From Dipteris shenzhenensis (Eukaryota; Polypodiophyta; Polypodiopsida; Gleicheniales), in the NCBI GenBank assembly GCA_047967505.1, contig CM106541.1: DNA of 64,000 bases. One strand, given 5' to 3'. Positions 42,716 to 54,138 of the stretch are shown piece after piece. A program made the position numbers and the translations under genes. Numbering within the stretch: position 1 is the first letter of the stretch; each line of letters opens with the position of its first letter. Under the pieces are notes generated by a model. That model worked only from the letters and a program-made list of their open reading frames with translations, did no database searches and was not told the DNA's origin.

Positions 42716-44692
42716 TTATTGTGTTTCCATTTCATCTTTAGTTTGGACTCTGTACAATAGCTTGATTGGCTTCTTGAACTTTGTACTTTTTTCATTTCTG
42801 AGGCTTCAGTCCATGTTCTTCAACTTGCTTATTTAATTCATCCCTTTCTAGACTGATGTTATCTTTGACCTCGAGTGATTTGCACTTATGCGGTGTAGAG
42901 ATACATCTCCTTCAGACATTCCTTATGCAATTGAGAGAAGGGAACTAGGACCCTCTAGCATCTAAATCTATCTAAGAGGCATGGGCCTCGTCCTTGGCAA
43001 GGTCTTTAGAAAGGTAGAGCCTCATTGCGCATTAGATGATGGGAATACCTAGGAGTGAAGCTACCCTTTACCCAAAGTGAAGTTTGCCTCTTCATTATTG
43101 GCAGGCGGAGGAATGTTAGGAGAGGATGCTGAGGGCAAGCTGAGAGGAGACGGGAGGTTGGGAGAGAGTGAGGGCTGTCTGAGAGGAGACAGGGAGAGGT
43201 GTGAGGGAGCAGAAAGAGCAAGCAGGGGACAAGTAGAAGAGGCAGGGAGGCAAGAAGAGCAAGCAAGGGACGAGTAGAGAAGGCGAGGAGGTAAGGAGGA
43301 GAGACAGGGAGTCGGTAGAGGAGGCGGGAAGGCAAGGTGGGGGATCAAGAAGTCAGAGTAAGCGAGGAGGAAGCCAGAATAGCAAGGAGGGAAGGTGGGA
43401 TAGAAGGGAGGGGAGGTGGGAGGAGGCAGCTAGGTAGGGAGGAGAGGCTGGGCTAAGAGGGGGGGAAGGGGACTGAGGCAAACTGAGGGACTGAGGGAAA
43501 CTGAGGGAGAGATAGCAAGAGCTGCAGCTCCACGAATCTTGGATAATTAATTTTTAAAAATAGAGCCTTGTGTGACAAAAATTATGAAAGCTCTCTCCAA
43601 GTCCAACCTTTCAGCTTAGATGCCTTGCAATGCAGTAAGATGGTATCTCTCAACCATTCAACAGATTTTTATACAAAAACATGCACCATCACTTACACAA
43701 ACATGCATTCAACAGTAGGGCACCTATTCCGTAATATTTATCCTCACATCACACATCAGTATATTTGCTGAACCAATGAATATTTTTGTAAAAAACACAA
43801 ACCCATGTGAACCATCACCTAGACACATGAACTAACCTAGAGTAATTGTGGATGCATTCGTCAACGAATAACTCTCCTATTGCAATGCGTACCATATGCT
43901 TGATTTACTTTGCAGCCTATATACACGACACAAGATAGAGGAGGAAGAGAGAGAGAGCATCCATCACTTACCCTAGTGGTATCACCAAGGTTGATGAATG
44001 TCATTCAAGTATCTCTATCATCGTTAGTAACTCGGCATAGAAGCCACGAAACAAACTGATGACCTCCCTTGGACTTTGCTTAAATTCTTGAATTTCTTGC
44101 ATAAAACATATCATGTCATTAGTGATTAATTATTTGTGTGTGACTGTGTGTAAGAAGAAAGAGGGAGCATAAAAATTTCATTCTTACCTGAAACAAATTT
44201 ATAAAAAATGTCCTAATACCTTCATCCATGCATGATGAAAGTTTAAATACGACAAAGACATTCAAAGATAGCATGTTAACGTTATACAAATGACCAAACA
44301 ACTGACCAATCATTGAAGCCTCACTATCATTTAAACTTTCATAATGGCTCTGATCTAAGCACTCCTGAAAACCTTCCGTAAAGCCTCGTCGCCTTTGCTC
44401 CAAGCCTCGTATAATCTCCAAAAAGAAGTCAAGTAGGAACTCACCATGAGTGCTCTTCACATGATTATAAATGACCCTGCATGTAATTTTCTGTGTCCAC
44501 GAAAAAGTTTTACTTTAAAAAGAAAACAAAAAAGGTTTCTCTCTATGTTAACCTTTCTTGACATACACATATACATGTTCTCTCTCTTTCTCTCCCTCTC
44601 TCTCTCATTTTGACAAAAACACATACATGAGTATAAATCGAGGTCTAGTATAATCTCCCAAACATCAAAATCCCGTACAAGCATACCACGAT
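42716..44692. repeat. Right arm of inverted repeat IR2
   Basis: Reverse complement of 30595-32340, with the coiled-coil relic (42716-43000), purine-rich tract (43080-43510) and exon-like block (44119-44460, minus strand). The minus-strand frame at 44119-44460 (113 residues) keeps LLDFFLEIIRGLEQRR and an intact TTTCAG/GTAAGA donor context. It also has about 45 bases not in the left copy. Confidence 0.8.
43080..43510. repeat. Purine-rich tract in IR2 right arm
   Basis: Over 400 bases of almost pure A/G on the plus strand (GGAGGCGGGAAGGCAAGG-like words). It is the counterpart of 31621-31960. Such tracts can form triplex DNA. Confidence 0.75.
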
Positions 44693-44728
44693 TGCTCTCT
44701 TCACACGGTTAAATATCACCCTACATGT

Positions 44729-44764
<36 letters not shown>

Positions 44765-45110
44765 GATGATGTATTTTCCTTTCGGATGATTTTGTGTCCC
44801 ATAGGCCATGTATGGCCTTCCGTGGACCTTTAATAAAATTTCTTCGTGGACCTTTAATAAAATTTCTTTCTTTCTTCTTTCTCTCTCTCTCGTTTTTACA
44901 AAAACACATGTATGAATGTAGAACCTAGTATAATCTCCCAAACAAAACCCGATATAAGCATACCTCTTCACATGGTTAAATATCACCCTACATGCAATTT
45001 TATGTGTCCACGAAAAAAGTTCAATTTAAAAAAGAAAAAAAAAGGTTTCTTTATGTAATCTTTCACGAGATACACATAGACATGCATTCTCTCTCAAATT
45101 TTTGCAAAAA
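44693..45110. repeat. Reiterated outer end of IR2 with CT microsatellites
   Basis: The segment ending in CACATGTATGAATGT and TAATCTCCCAAAC is repeated two more times after the arm proper. It contains (CT)n at about 44730-44761 and 44879-44893. A 24-bp tandem repeat (CGTGGACCTTTAATAAAATTTC) lies at 44820-44867. Confidence 0.7.
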
Positions 45111-45111
45111 C

Positions 45112-45258
45112 ACATGTATGAGTGTGAATATTGACAAGACGAAGGTGATGATAATTAGAAAAAAAAAAAAGCCCGATTCTAGTTTATTTGATGAAAGCAA
45201 GCGAAAAGTAGTGAAATCCTACAAATATCTAGAACTAGATTTTGAGAACTATAAATAA
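45112..45258 (+). pseudogene. LINE-X RT thumb fragment
   Basis: The frame reads VNIDKTKVMIIRKKKK, then KVVKSYKYLELDFENY. This matches the block after the RT palm in the LINE-X type (usually KT..M.F......YKYLG..F). The poly-A run at 45160-45171 may have caused frameshifts. It continues, after LINE-3, at 46010. Confidence 0.65.
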
Positions 45259-45349
45259 AATCTATTTATAGAAAAGAGGATATACTTAAAGGCCTAAAAG
45301 CTTTGCTCAGCTTACAAAATAAATGCAAGAAATCAAACGTTTGAAATTT

Positions 45350-45958
45350 CTTTTTTGGAGCAAAAATAAACTTCTATTAAGTATTAAAGAAAACCATCAG
45401 AGCAAGCTCCATATGGGATACACCATGCAATGCAGAAAAAGCTCAAAAGCTAAAAAGAAAGAATTAGGACTGACAATGCCATCTCAATCCTATATAACCC
45501 TCCGAGAAAAAGAAAGAACGTCTCCAAACTCATAGGAATATAGTCTTTCCAGATACGCCAAGAGAAAATGCTAGCCAGAATCTCCCAAATTTGACATTGT
45601 GGTGAGGGTTAGCAGACTGCATCAACGTGCAGACCACTTATCCATGTCACATTTCGAGAAACCAACCAATGGTATCACAAATAAATTACCTACTGCAGGG
45701 CTTTTTTGGGTGATGGCACTACCTAATGAATGCCTGTTTGCGGTGAACTGCTTCCCACCATGGTATGCCAACATAGTACACCTCTGATGGCTTTCCTCCA
45801 AGTCTGACTCCAATAGAGAAACGCAAGAGCATCCTTCAAGCTTCTCCTTTTAAGTTGATTGCAGGTCAGTTGTACAAACTCGAGTGTCCACTGAAGCATG
45901 AGGAGCTCTGAAGGGAGTAAATGGTACATCTTGAAGAGAGCAGGTCTCTATCACCTAC
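45350..45958 (-). mobile_element. LINE-3: 5'-truncated LINE nested in LINE-X
   Basis: On the minus strand the element ends AATAGAAGTTTATTTTTGC, CAAAAAAG, like LINE-1. Upstream it encodes WEILASIFSWRIWKDYIP, matching WEILASIASWHIWRARC of LINE-1. It is flanked by CAAACGTTTGAAATTT (45334-45349) and CAAACATTTGGAATTG (45959-45974), a 16-bp target duplication with three changes. Without it the LINE-X thumb joins the C-terminal block. Confidence 0.75.
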
Positions 45959-45974
45959 CAAACATTTGGAATTG

Positions 45975-46537
45975 GAGTAGAAAAATTCCTTTTCCAAACC
46001 TAGTTTAGCCAATTGATCTTGTATGGCTGTCAAGAATGGATCACAAATCTAACAAAAGATATGTGAAAAAGAATACAAAATAGATTCCTGATAGAGCAGC
46101 TACGGTAAGAATGCAAACTCCCTATCCCATGATTTTGGAAGAAATCGGAATGCTACCTCTTGACAATAAAGCAATGTGTATCTTGATGTCTTATATGGTC
46201 AAACTGAAAAATATGGACAGCAACATAATCTTTTATAAAGTGATGGAAGCCACAACAGAAAGAGAATGGTTCAAAGAGACACATAACTAGTTGGAAAGCT
46301 GGAATATCTCAAGCCAAAAATTACATGAGAAGAAAAGGACCATAAGAGACCTTGTGCAACAGAAAGTGGTGGACACTTTGTGAAGTGGATGTAAGGGAAA
46401 AAGGGAGTCCTACAAGAAAGAGATCAATCCCATGCTAGCTTACAATGAGAAACAATGCATCAAAGCTAATATCTCCCTGTACAAGAGACATTCCATTTGT
46501 TGATTTAGAGCAATCTCCCATGACTTGGGGATACACG
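45975..46537 (+). pseudogene. LINE-X C-terminal coding part, right side
   Basis: The translation gives YGCQEWITNLTKDM, RMQTPYPMILEEIGMLPL and CILMSYMVKLKNMDSN, parallel to 22735-22190 on the other strand. It ends near GACTTGGGGATACACGTGAG, where COP-1 right-arm sequence starts. So the IR1 right arm begins inside LINE-X. Confidence 0.75.
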
Positions 46538-47018
46538 TGAGAAGCATCATTGGCACATGTAACCTGTCTGCCATGAACAGGTGTGATGCTCTCAAACCAC
46601 TCCTGACGAGGAGACATGTGCTTAGTAGCACCACTGTCAATATACCATGTATCACTTGCAACAAGGGAAGCATCGATTGATTTTCAACATTCAAATCCCC
46701 CCTGGCATCCATCTTCTCATTAAATGCAGCAAACACAAAATCTCTATCACCTTGGGCAAGATGAGCTTCACCATGTGCATTTGAAGCACGAGTTTCAATG
46801 GGAGCAACAAAATTACTGCTACAGCTGTCCCTTTGACTCTTCTTTTTATTGGCAATCCTTTTCTGACACTTTGCGATGTAGTGCCCTGGCTTCTTGCAAT
46901 AATTGCATTTGCCCTTTTTCTGATTTTTGCTTGAACTGCTTGCATTCCCCTCCTTGGGCTGAGTTGTATGGCTATGTTTTAGCTCAAACTTTTTCTGAAA
47001 TTTGCATTTTCCACCCAT
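46538..47018 (-). pseudogene. gag: COP-1 right copy: nucleocapsid and protease start
   Basis: The frame has CNYCKKPGHYIAKC and the basic tail. A frameshift near 46690 leads to the protease region, which in another frame ends at MSPRQEWFESITPVHGRQV. The protease catalytic Asp lies in the frameshifted part (about 46640). The open frame beyond 46538 is LINE-X sequence. Confidence 0.85.
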
Positions 47019-47036
47019 GGCAAGCGCTTGCTCACC

Positions 47037-47700
47037 CTAACGAGAGGCTTTGGCAAAATTTGAGCATCTCTCCTCTTCCTGTAACAAAAGCCCAACCAAC
47101 TCATCAAACGAGATTGGGCTGCCCCTGAGAACAATGGTCAATGAAGTAACGAATGTGCCATATGAAGACGCTAAGCTATTGAGAGTAATAGAGACGAGCT
47201 TCTTGTCTTCTATTTCCTCATCAATACTTGAGAGCTGATCACTTAGATCAGTGATCCTGGCAATATGATCAGTGATGGCCTGGCCTTCCTGCATCTTGAG
47301 ATCCTTGAGCTGATTTGTCAAGGCAATGGCTCTTGCCTCATCCTTAACATGATACATGTTTGCAAATCTTTCCCATGCTGCCTTTGCATCCTTACACAAC
47401 TTGATAGTCGTCATAATGTGCCTCTTCACATTTGTGGCAATCAAAAAACATCGCTTGGGCACTGCGACGGTCAAACTTCTTCTACTCCTCCGTTGATGCT
47501 ATGGGACTAACAGGAAGGATTGTAGCAGTCTGCTGTCTGCCTATACCTTGACCTAAAAAAGCTGTGCTGGATGTAGATGAGCCTGCTGGCCTCACCTCAT
47601 TCCCACTAACAATATCTTCCAGCTTGTCACCCTCGGACAAATTGCCAAAACTGTCTAAAAGAGTCGACATGATGCAAAATGACATACTCACAAGCTACAA
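47037..47700 (-). pseudogene. gag: COP-1 right copy: gag capsid part
   Basis: Two frames, 47691-47482 and 47474-47037, carry EDIVSGNEVRPAG, AKAAWERFANMY, ITDHIARITDLSDQL and FDELVGLLLQEEERC. The region frameshifted at 6230 on the left is intact here, so the two copies have different lesions. Confidence 0.85.
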
Positions 47701-48692
47701 ATGTACCTGCAAAAAGAACTGCAAGTCCCAAAAGTGCAACTGGCTGCAAATGTGCCTGCAAATCCCAAACTAATACTAGCTGCTCTGAAATGCCACTAAC
47801 TGCACAATGCAATCACTGCAAAAATAGCATCAACCAATCACTGCACTCTGCTACAATCTGAATGCAATCCCAAACTGAAAATGCACAACCCAAATCTAAA
47901 AGAGCGCACCCACGAGCGCTCAAATGCATCCAACGGAGCTCAAAAGCATCCACAACTGTAAAGTAACTGCAAATGTGCCCCAACAATGTAGAGTATTTGC
48001 AAATGCACCTGAGAGTGCAAGAGTATAGGCTGCAAAAACAATCCCGAAGCGAAATACACAGCTCAAAACACTTATTGAAAGTGCACCTTGGCCCGAAACA
48101 CCTGCAAAACAATCCACTGACTATGTGGGCAAGATGGAGATGGCAAAGGAGTTGAAGTGAGCTGTTTGGAGCTGAATGAAGCTGTCAGAAGTACTTTTGA
48201 ACACAATACACGTGTAGAGAAGAGCCTGGAGCTGCTGGAACACACCCGAGAGAGGCTGGAGTGAAAAAGAGTCCAGATCTGAGCAAAAACGCCAAAAAAC
48301 AGCCAAAAACTACTCGAATCGCCTTCTAATAAGTCGTACGAACTCGAAATCAGATTCTAACAAGTCGTACGGACTCGCGGCACTGTCGCACAACTGTATG
48401 GACTGATTCGTATGGACTGTACAAACGAAAAAACCCCCCCTTCCTCCAAAAAAAACGCCTAAATGGTGCGGGACAGACTTGTTTGTATGTGGGCAGCTCC
48501 GAAATTTCAAAAAACGTCGAAATCGGACCTCAAAAGGTCAAAAAACAGCCGCTGGACTGTTGGAGCTACCTCAAACGAAAGCTAGAGAGTTGAATGTGAG
48601 AACCAAGAACGTGGACTGAAGCACCAAGCTTGCGGGAGTCTAGAAGCAAGCGCGGGATTGAGCTCTAGAGACGAAAGCGCTCTGATACCAAA

Positions 48693-48876
48693 TGTAGGAA
48701 CATAGTGGAGACAAGTTGTGAACACAAGTGAGCAAAATTGCACACACAAAAAAGCTCCAATAGAAATGTTCAAATGAAACAGTAGAAGTACTTGGTATAT
48801 ATAGTACCCAAGTACTACTGGTCAACCATAGGGTTGACTTTATGCCTACAACACCATATCTTTGTAATCTCTTACA
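48693..48876 (-). repeat. COP-1 right-arm 5' LTR
   Basis: The 184-bp LTR begins TGTAAGAG on the minus strand at 48876 and ends CCTACA at 48693. The flank AGAAGTGTCGTTG is the A gag sequence. Confidence 0.9.
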
Positions 48877-49412
48877 AGAAGTGTCGTTGTCATCTCCAAA
48901 ATCATCCTTCTTAGGCTTGCTACCGCTAGGCTTTCTCTTTCCTTTGTCGGCTTTGTCCTTTGCTAGAAACGCCTTGTCATCACCTTTTTCATAGAGCTTC
49001 TCTTGAGCCTCCTTATGTAGCAGTAAAGGACTCGATTTATCAAAGGTTAGAGTCTTGCTCCTTCCCCATGTTGTTACAGACGTGGCGAAGCCGAAGGGTA
49101 CCCACAGTGGAAGACTGATAGAATCGCCCTAAAGCTCACACAATGTGTGGTGTGGGTGGAATCACAAACTTCTTAAACTTATGTGCTTTAGATAGATATG
49201 CAGACTAGTAAATAGACAATGATCTAGCCAAATATAGAGTCCGCAAGACTATATTTCCATCCAAAACAATGCACACAATACAAAAGAGAGATCCAAAGTC
49301 CCACCAGAGCGTGGTCCTTTGATCTGATTAAAAGATACTTCTACTATCTGCCGGATATCTCTAGAACATTGAGTCTGTGTGCTCCTCCTCGAGTCTATGT
49401 AGACTCTACCAT
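48877..49412 (-). pseudogene. A1 right-arm copy: LTR end plus gag fragment
   Basis: From 49412 to about 49090 is LTR R/U5; from 49085 to 48877 is the gag segment with HKEAQEKLYEKGDDKAF and the basic linker. The fusion of LTR end to gag is the same as at 4251. The gag remainder that lies at 9396 on the left is absent here. Confidence 0.75.
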
Positions 49413-50780
49413 TTCTTTGGATTTGGTTTTGGAATTCTCTCACTCATACCCTCCGCTCTTCTTCCTTGCATAACAGCCACTTTCATCTACGTTGCTACTC
49501 TATTTATTGGCCCCTTGCTTCGCTTCCGCCATTCCACTACCTGCAGACTGTGTATGTACATCTTGAATCCGACTGTCGATGAAGATCCCGGCATCAAAAC
49601 TTCACAAGCACTAAAAGGGAAGGGGACAAATGCATGCAAAGCACTTGAGGAATTCAAAGCAGAGAATGCAAAACTCAAGAAAGATATAGCTCCCTTGCAA
49701 GCCAACATGCGAGGGAAACATGAAGAAATCTCTCAGCAAATAAGTGAGGGTAAGGCAAAAATGAAAAAGTGGTCAAGAAGGGCACATGGACCCCAAAAAA
49801 GGAATTTATATCTGATGCCGTAGAGGTGGAAAAGACAGCAAAAGCATTGAATGTTCTTGTTAGAGGGCTACCACTGGGCGACACCCAGATGGCATATGCC
49901 AAGGCACTGATCACCAGGACGGGTGTTAATCTCACTTTGAAGGGGCATGGAGAGTAGGCAAGGATGACACGCCATCGAGACCTATGGTTGTGAGATTCAG
50001 GACAGCAACAGATAGGTCCACTTTTATGAGCATGATGGCAGCTTTGAAGGGGACAAGGACATACCTGGATGATGATCTCATGCTTTGGCGACAAGAACAC
50101 CGCCGAGAAGGGACGATTCGAGTTATGGCAGCAAGGCAAGAGGGAAATGGCTTGTATATAGAGATGGCAAAGGGACAGGACAAAAAGGGAGGAAAGAGAT
50201 GCACGCAACACATGACGGTGTCAGACAGATAGGATGGTGCCACAAAGCGGAGTAAAGATTTCTGTGTGGAACTAGAATGGCACTCTTCGGTATGATCCAG
50301 GAGGCTTTTCAGAGACATACACTAATAGAGATATCATTTTTTACACTGAGATACCCAAGATTCCACTGCCTCTTTCAAGAGGGGCACGGCTTTGGTCCAC
50401 TCACACGTCTGATCCAGTTCCATGACCTCGTCTATGTTGGGCTCTATCTGATTGAGATTCGATGGCACAGAGAGACACTACTAAGACACATCGGACAGCA
50501 GCATGAGGTGCCCGCGCCACAAGAGGTTGAGGTAGACAATGCACAGCGACATGTCACAGATTTTTTTTGAGTCAGCCCCATGACATAGTGGGGTGGAGGA
50601 GGAGCTAGCTGACATGAGGGAAGCATGGATCGGTGGGGGATGTGACACTGCCGAGACAGAGCCACAAAGACCACATACCACAGAGAGTGACCTTGAAGTC
50701 CGGTCTATCTCAGCTCTCCTCCAACGAGACCACCAGAGACAAGGTGTCACTCTTTGCGTAGCCCACCCGATGCACTAATG
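49413..50780 (+). pseudogene. B interior, right arm: coiled-coil/ORF1p-like gene
   Basis: Best preserved copy. In coding order: coiled coil (49591-49770, ACKALEEFKAENAKLKKDIA), KTAKALNVLVRGLPLGDT (49835-49890, RRM-like), and the ORF1p C-terminal-like block at 49984-50160 (VVRFRTATDRSTFMSMMAAL, LKGTRTYLDDDL). Then GHGFGPLTRLIQFHDLVYVG (50380-50440) and the acidic tail with ELADMREAW (50600-50780). Frames shift at least four times. The last two blocks have no family I recognise. The gene sits just upstream of a purine tract and LTR, as if it were the last gene of an LTR element. Confidence 0.5.
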
Positions 50781-51019
50781 ATAGCAATCCCTTTTGCCTT
50801 CTCGCATAGAGCCTACGAATCAGGGCTTCTCCACTTTGAGCTTCGCAATCCGATCGTACAATCTATATATCACAACGTAGCTGAACTCAGCACAAGGCTG
50901 AGACCGCTCCCAAGGTGCAAGGTACAGAAGGTACAGAGACAAGAAAGTCCAATGGCAACGCACCCTCGATCAACCCACATAGAGTCAATACTCCCAAAAG
51001 CTCAAAAATCTAGAAATAA

Positions 51020-51047
51020 TTAGAAATGCAAAGAAAGAAGGCAAAAA
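51020..51047 (+). other. Purine-rich tract before B LTR
   Basis: GAAATGCAAAGAAAGAAGGC plus five A precedes TGTATACA. It is a plausible polypurine tract but less pure than that of family A. Confidence 0.45.
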
Positions 51048-51858
51048 TGTATACAGGAAGGATGTGAGCAAGTACGGGGGCTGCAAGACAAGCGATGACA
51101 TCAGCAGCAGGTACGGCCGGCAGTACGGAACTGTTGGAGAGGTTCCAGGGCCTGGCAAAGGCTGCACAGCAGGCGGCAATGGAGCTGCGAGCCAGGGCAG
51201 CATATGGCGGCACAAAAGGCACCTACAAAGGATAGGCTATGGGCCTGCAAAGAGGGCAGCATGGGGCCAGGGAAAAGGGCTGAAGGGGGCTGACCCCTTG
51301 GCCTTATATAGAGACCTGGTTGGGCTGGTAGGAGCCAGCCAGCCAGGTCGGTTGGTGGCCCTACTAGGTCGGCCAACAGACTGGCCCAAATTCCCCCCTA
51401 CCAGGTCAGTTGGCTGGGGGGCTACCAGGGCCTATAAAAGGGGGCATTTGGGACCCCATTCTTCATCCATTGGTGCACCATTTGAGAAGCAGAAAGGAGC
51501 AGCACCAGCAGCAACAGTTGAGTCTACATACGCTCATCAGGGAGCACGCGGACTAAGTGTTCTACATATATCCGACAAATAGTAGAAGTACCTTTTTCGT
51601 GAGATCAAAGGACCATCACTCTGGTGGGACTTTGGATCTCTCTCTTTTGTATTGTGTCCGTTGTTTTGGACCGAAATATATTGTCTTGGTGATTTCTATA
51701 TCTGGCTGGATCATTGTCTATTTACTAGTCCGCACATCTATCTGATGCACATAAGTTTAACAAGTTCGTGATTCCACCCACACTACACACTGTGTGAGTT
51801 CTGGGGTAGTCTATCAGTCTTCCGTTGTGCATACCCTCTCTTAAGTTTACTTCTAACA
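51048..51858 (+). repeat. Subfamily B LTR (right arm)
   Basis: The 811-bp LTR starts TGTATACA and ends TTCTAACA. A TATA box, CCTATAAAAGGGGGC, is at 51431-51445; a second, CCTTATATAGAG, lies at 51302. R/U5 matches family A. CAACG follows. No 5' partner LTR in the same orientation was found upstream, so the element is 5' truncated. Confidence 0.75.
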
Positions 51859-52056
51859 CAACGAGCGTTGGTTTGCCAAGTCTATCCATTTCTCTCTACT
51901 ACACAAGCATACGATTCTTTGAAAGAGAGAGTGTGGGCAACGAACGTGCTATGACGAAGAAATCTTTCTCAAAGTGATACAGCCATCTCTCATGAAACCA
52001 ACGCAGCTGTTGTCATGAACGGACTGTGATAGAGCACTCTCTCTCAAGGCAACGGA
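51859..52056. other. Spacer (right arm)
   Basis: Reverse complement of 1417-1614. It ends in ACGGA (52052-52056), the target duplication of the A array that starts at 52057. Confidence 0.65.
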
Positions 52057-53019
52057 TGTTAGAAAGAAACTTAACAAAGGGTACGCACAGGGTACGCACA
52101 GCGGAAAACTGATAGAATAGCCCAGGAGCTCCCACAGTGTGTGGTGTGGGTGGAATCACAAACTTCTTAAACTTATGTGCTTCAGATAGATGTGCAGACT
52201 AGTAAATAGACAATGATCTAGCCAAATATAGTGTCAGCAAGACTATATTTCCATCCAAAACAATGGACACAATACAAAAGAGATGGATCCAAAGTCCCAC
52301 CAGAGCGGGGTCCTTTGATCTTACCAAAAGGTACTTCTACTATCTGCCAGTCTGCCACCTGATGAGCACCTCCGTACCGTTTTGCAGATTGCCATACTGT
52401 CGCTGATCTGTCTACGCAGATCTGCCACGTGCCATTTTGCTTCCGAGATTTGAAGAAGCAACCTTACTTCCCCTCCCGCCTTTGAAGAAGGCCCATTCCT
52501 TTCAATCTCTCAATTCTCGAGACACATGAAGAACAAATTCTCTCCACAGCATGCTATAAAGGCTCAAATTAATAACTTCAAGTACATATACCAAAACGTC
52601 GTACTGCATGTGTGCTTCCTCTAAAGGCAAACCATGCACCTCACGGAGGCGCATAACAATGACCTGTGCAATAAGCATCTGAAAATGAAACCCTAGGGCA
52701 TTCCCTGGAATCCTCCCTCACGTCAGTATTAATAGCCAAGTAAGCACACATTGCTATGCTTCACCTTCACAAAGGTTTCCGACTCCTCATCTACCCACAT
52801 CTCAATATCAGTCATCCAAAACACCCTTGCCGTAGAAACCAAGTAAGAAACTCTGTACACACACCTGACCGAACCTGAGTCACCCTCCTCCTTGCAAGGG
52901 CACAATCCTCCAATCATAGAAGTAGATTCCCTAGAGCCCTGAATCAAGGTCGTCCTTAAGCAAGGTCCTTGCCTTCAAGCTCCAACACTAGTGAGCCTCC
53001 AACTTGGGCTCTGATACCA
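52057..53019 (-). pseudogene. Array unit 1: deleted interior and LTR1
   Basis: The mirror of 439-1416: primer site at 53008-53019, short leader, gag deletion, unknown downstream frame (VSRELR-type segment near 52510), then an LTR lacking most of U3 (52439-52057). Confidence 0.75.
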
Positions 53020-54129
53020 TGTTAGAAATAAACTTAACAGAGGGTACACATAACGGAAGACTTATAGAATAGCCCAAGAGCTCACACAGTGTGTGGTGTG
53101 GGTGGAATCACAAACTTCTTAAACTTATGTGCTTCAGATAGATGTGCAGACTAGTAAATAGACAATGATCCAGCCAAATATAGAAATCACCAAGACTATA
53201 TTTCCATCCAAAACAATGGACACAATACAAAAGAGATAGATCCAAAGTCCCACCAGAGCGTGGTCCTTTGATCTTACCAAAAGATACTTCTACTATTTGC
53301 CGGATATCTCTAGAACACTGAGTCCATGTGCTCCTCCTCGAGTGTATGTAGACTCTCCGTCCTGATCCCTTTCCACCTTGCTGTCCGGAAGTCAGCCTAG
53401 GTGGGCAGCCCTGGCTCTACTAGGTCTGCACCTCTTCAACCTCTCTGTCCACCTGGATGTGGGCTCATTGGAGCTGCTCCGTCTGCTGCCTCTTATGCTG
53501 CTTTGATGGAATACATTTGTGAGGCCCAAATGCCTCTATTTATAGGCCCCAACCCCTGCCCTAAAATCGACCTGGTAGGGAGGGGTTGGCCGACTTTTGC
53601 AGGCCCCTTTTCGGGCTCATAACTAGGGCACAAAGCCCTCAAAACTATGCAAGGGCCCAGCCCCTTGTTGGCCGACTTGGTTGGATCGGTTGGGCTGCTG
53701 CTTGGCCCCAAGGGAGGCCTATATAAGGCCCTTCCCTTGGGTAGTCCCAAGGCATGTTGCTGGCCTGCCAAGGACACCACAACTCCTCTTGGTGCGCCAT
53801 ATCCAGTTGCATACAGCCCGCCTGAAGCCCCTACCAGTATGCCACCTGTTGAGCACCTTCGTACCGTTTTGCGGACTGCCGTACTACCGCTGACATCAGC
53901 GACCTCTCCACGCAGATCTGCCACGTCCCATTTCGCCACTGTTCCAGCCACCAATGGCTCCATCTCTGGCCAGGTACATTCTGAGCTGTGCTGCCCAAAT
54001 GGCAGCCCACATGATGTACATGTGACAGCCCTTCTCTCTCTTTTCTCTGGGCATGTCTTGCCCTAGGTCTCTCTCCCCCATGCTCTCCTCATTTGGGGGC
54101 TTACAAATGGGGAGGTGACCTTTCCAACA
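53020..54129 (-). repeat. Array LTR2, complete family A LTR
   Basis: 1110 bases from TGTTGGAAAGGTCACC (at 54129, minus strand) to TTTCTAACA (53020). TATA box CCTATAAATAGAGG is at 53532-53545. A polypurine tract (GAGAGGGGG, 54130-54138) borders it on one side and a primer site (53008-53019) on the other. This is the reference LTR for the family. Confidence 0.88.
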
Positions 54130-54138
54130 CCCCCTCTC

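Larger units (their letters stand above)
46538..48876 (-). mobile_element. COP-1 right-arm copy, truncated
   Basis: Minus-strand 5' LTR (48876-48693), primer site (48690-48679), leader, gag and the first part of protease. It ends abruptly at the codon corresponding to 6804 on the left, next to LINE-X. The same missing gag N-terminal block shows shared descent with the left copy. Confidence 0.9.
46538..53471. repeat. Right arm of large inverted repeat IR1
   Basis: Reverse complement of 1-6804 in full order, starting in copia protease and reaching the A LTR where the window's first base corresponds to about 53471. Copia portions have nearly equal length (2338 and 2341 bases). This arm lacks the organelle-like insertion and keeps the B interior segment that the left arm has lost. 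Confidence 0.85.

Noticed and set aside
51859-51863. CAACG after the B LTR as proof of a complete B insertion
   Set aside because: The matching copy on the other side could not be found because the 5' end of B is missing.
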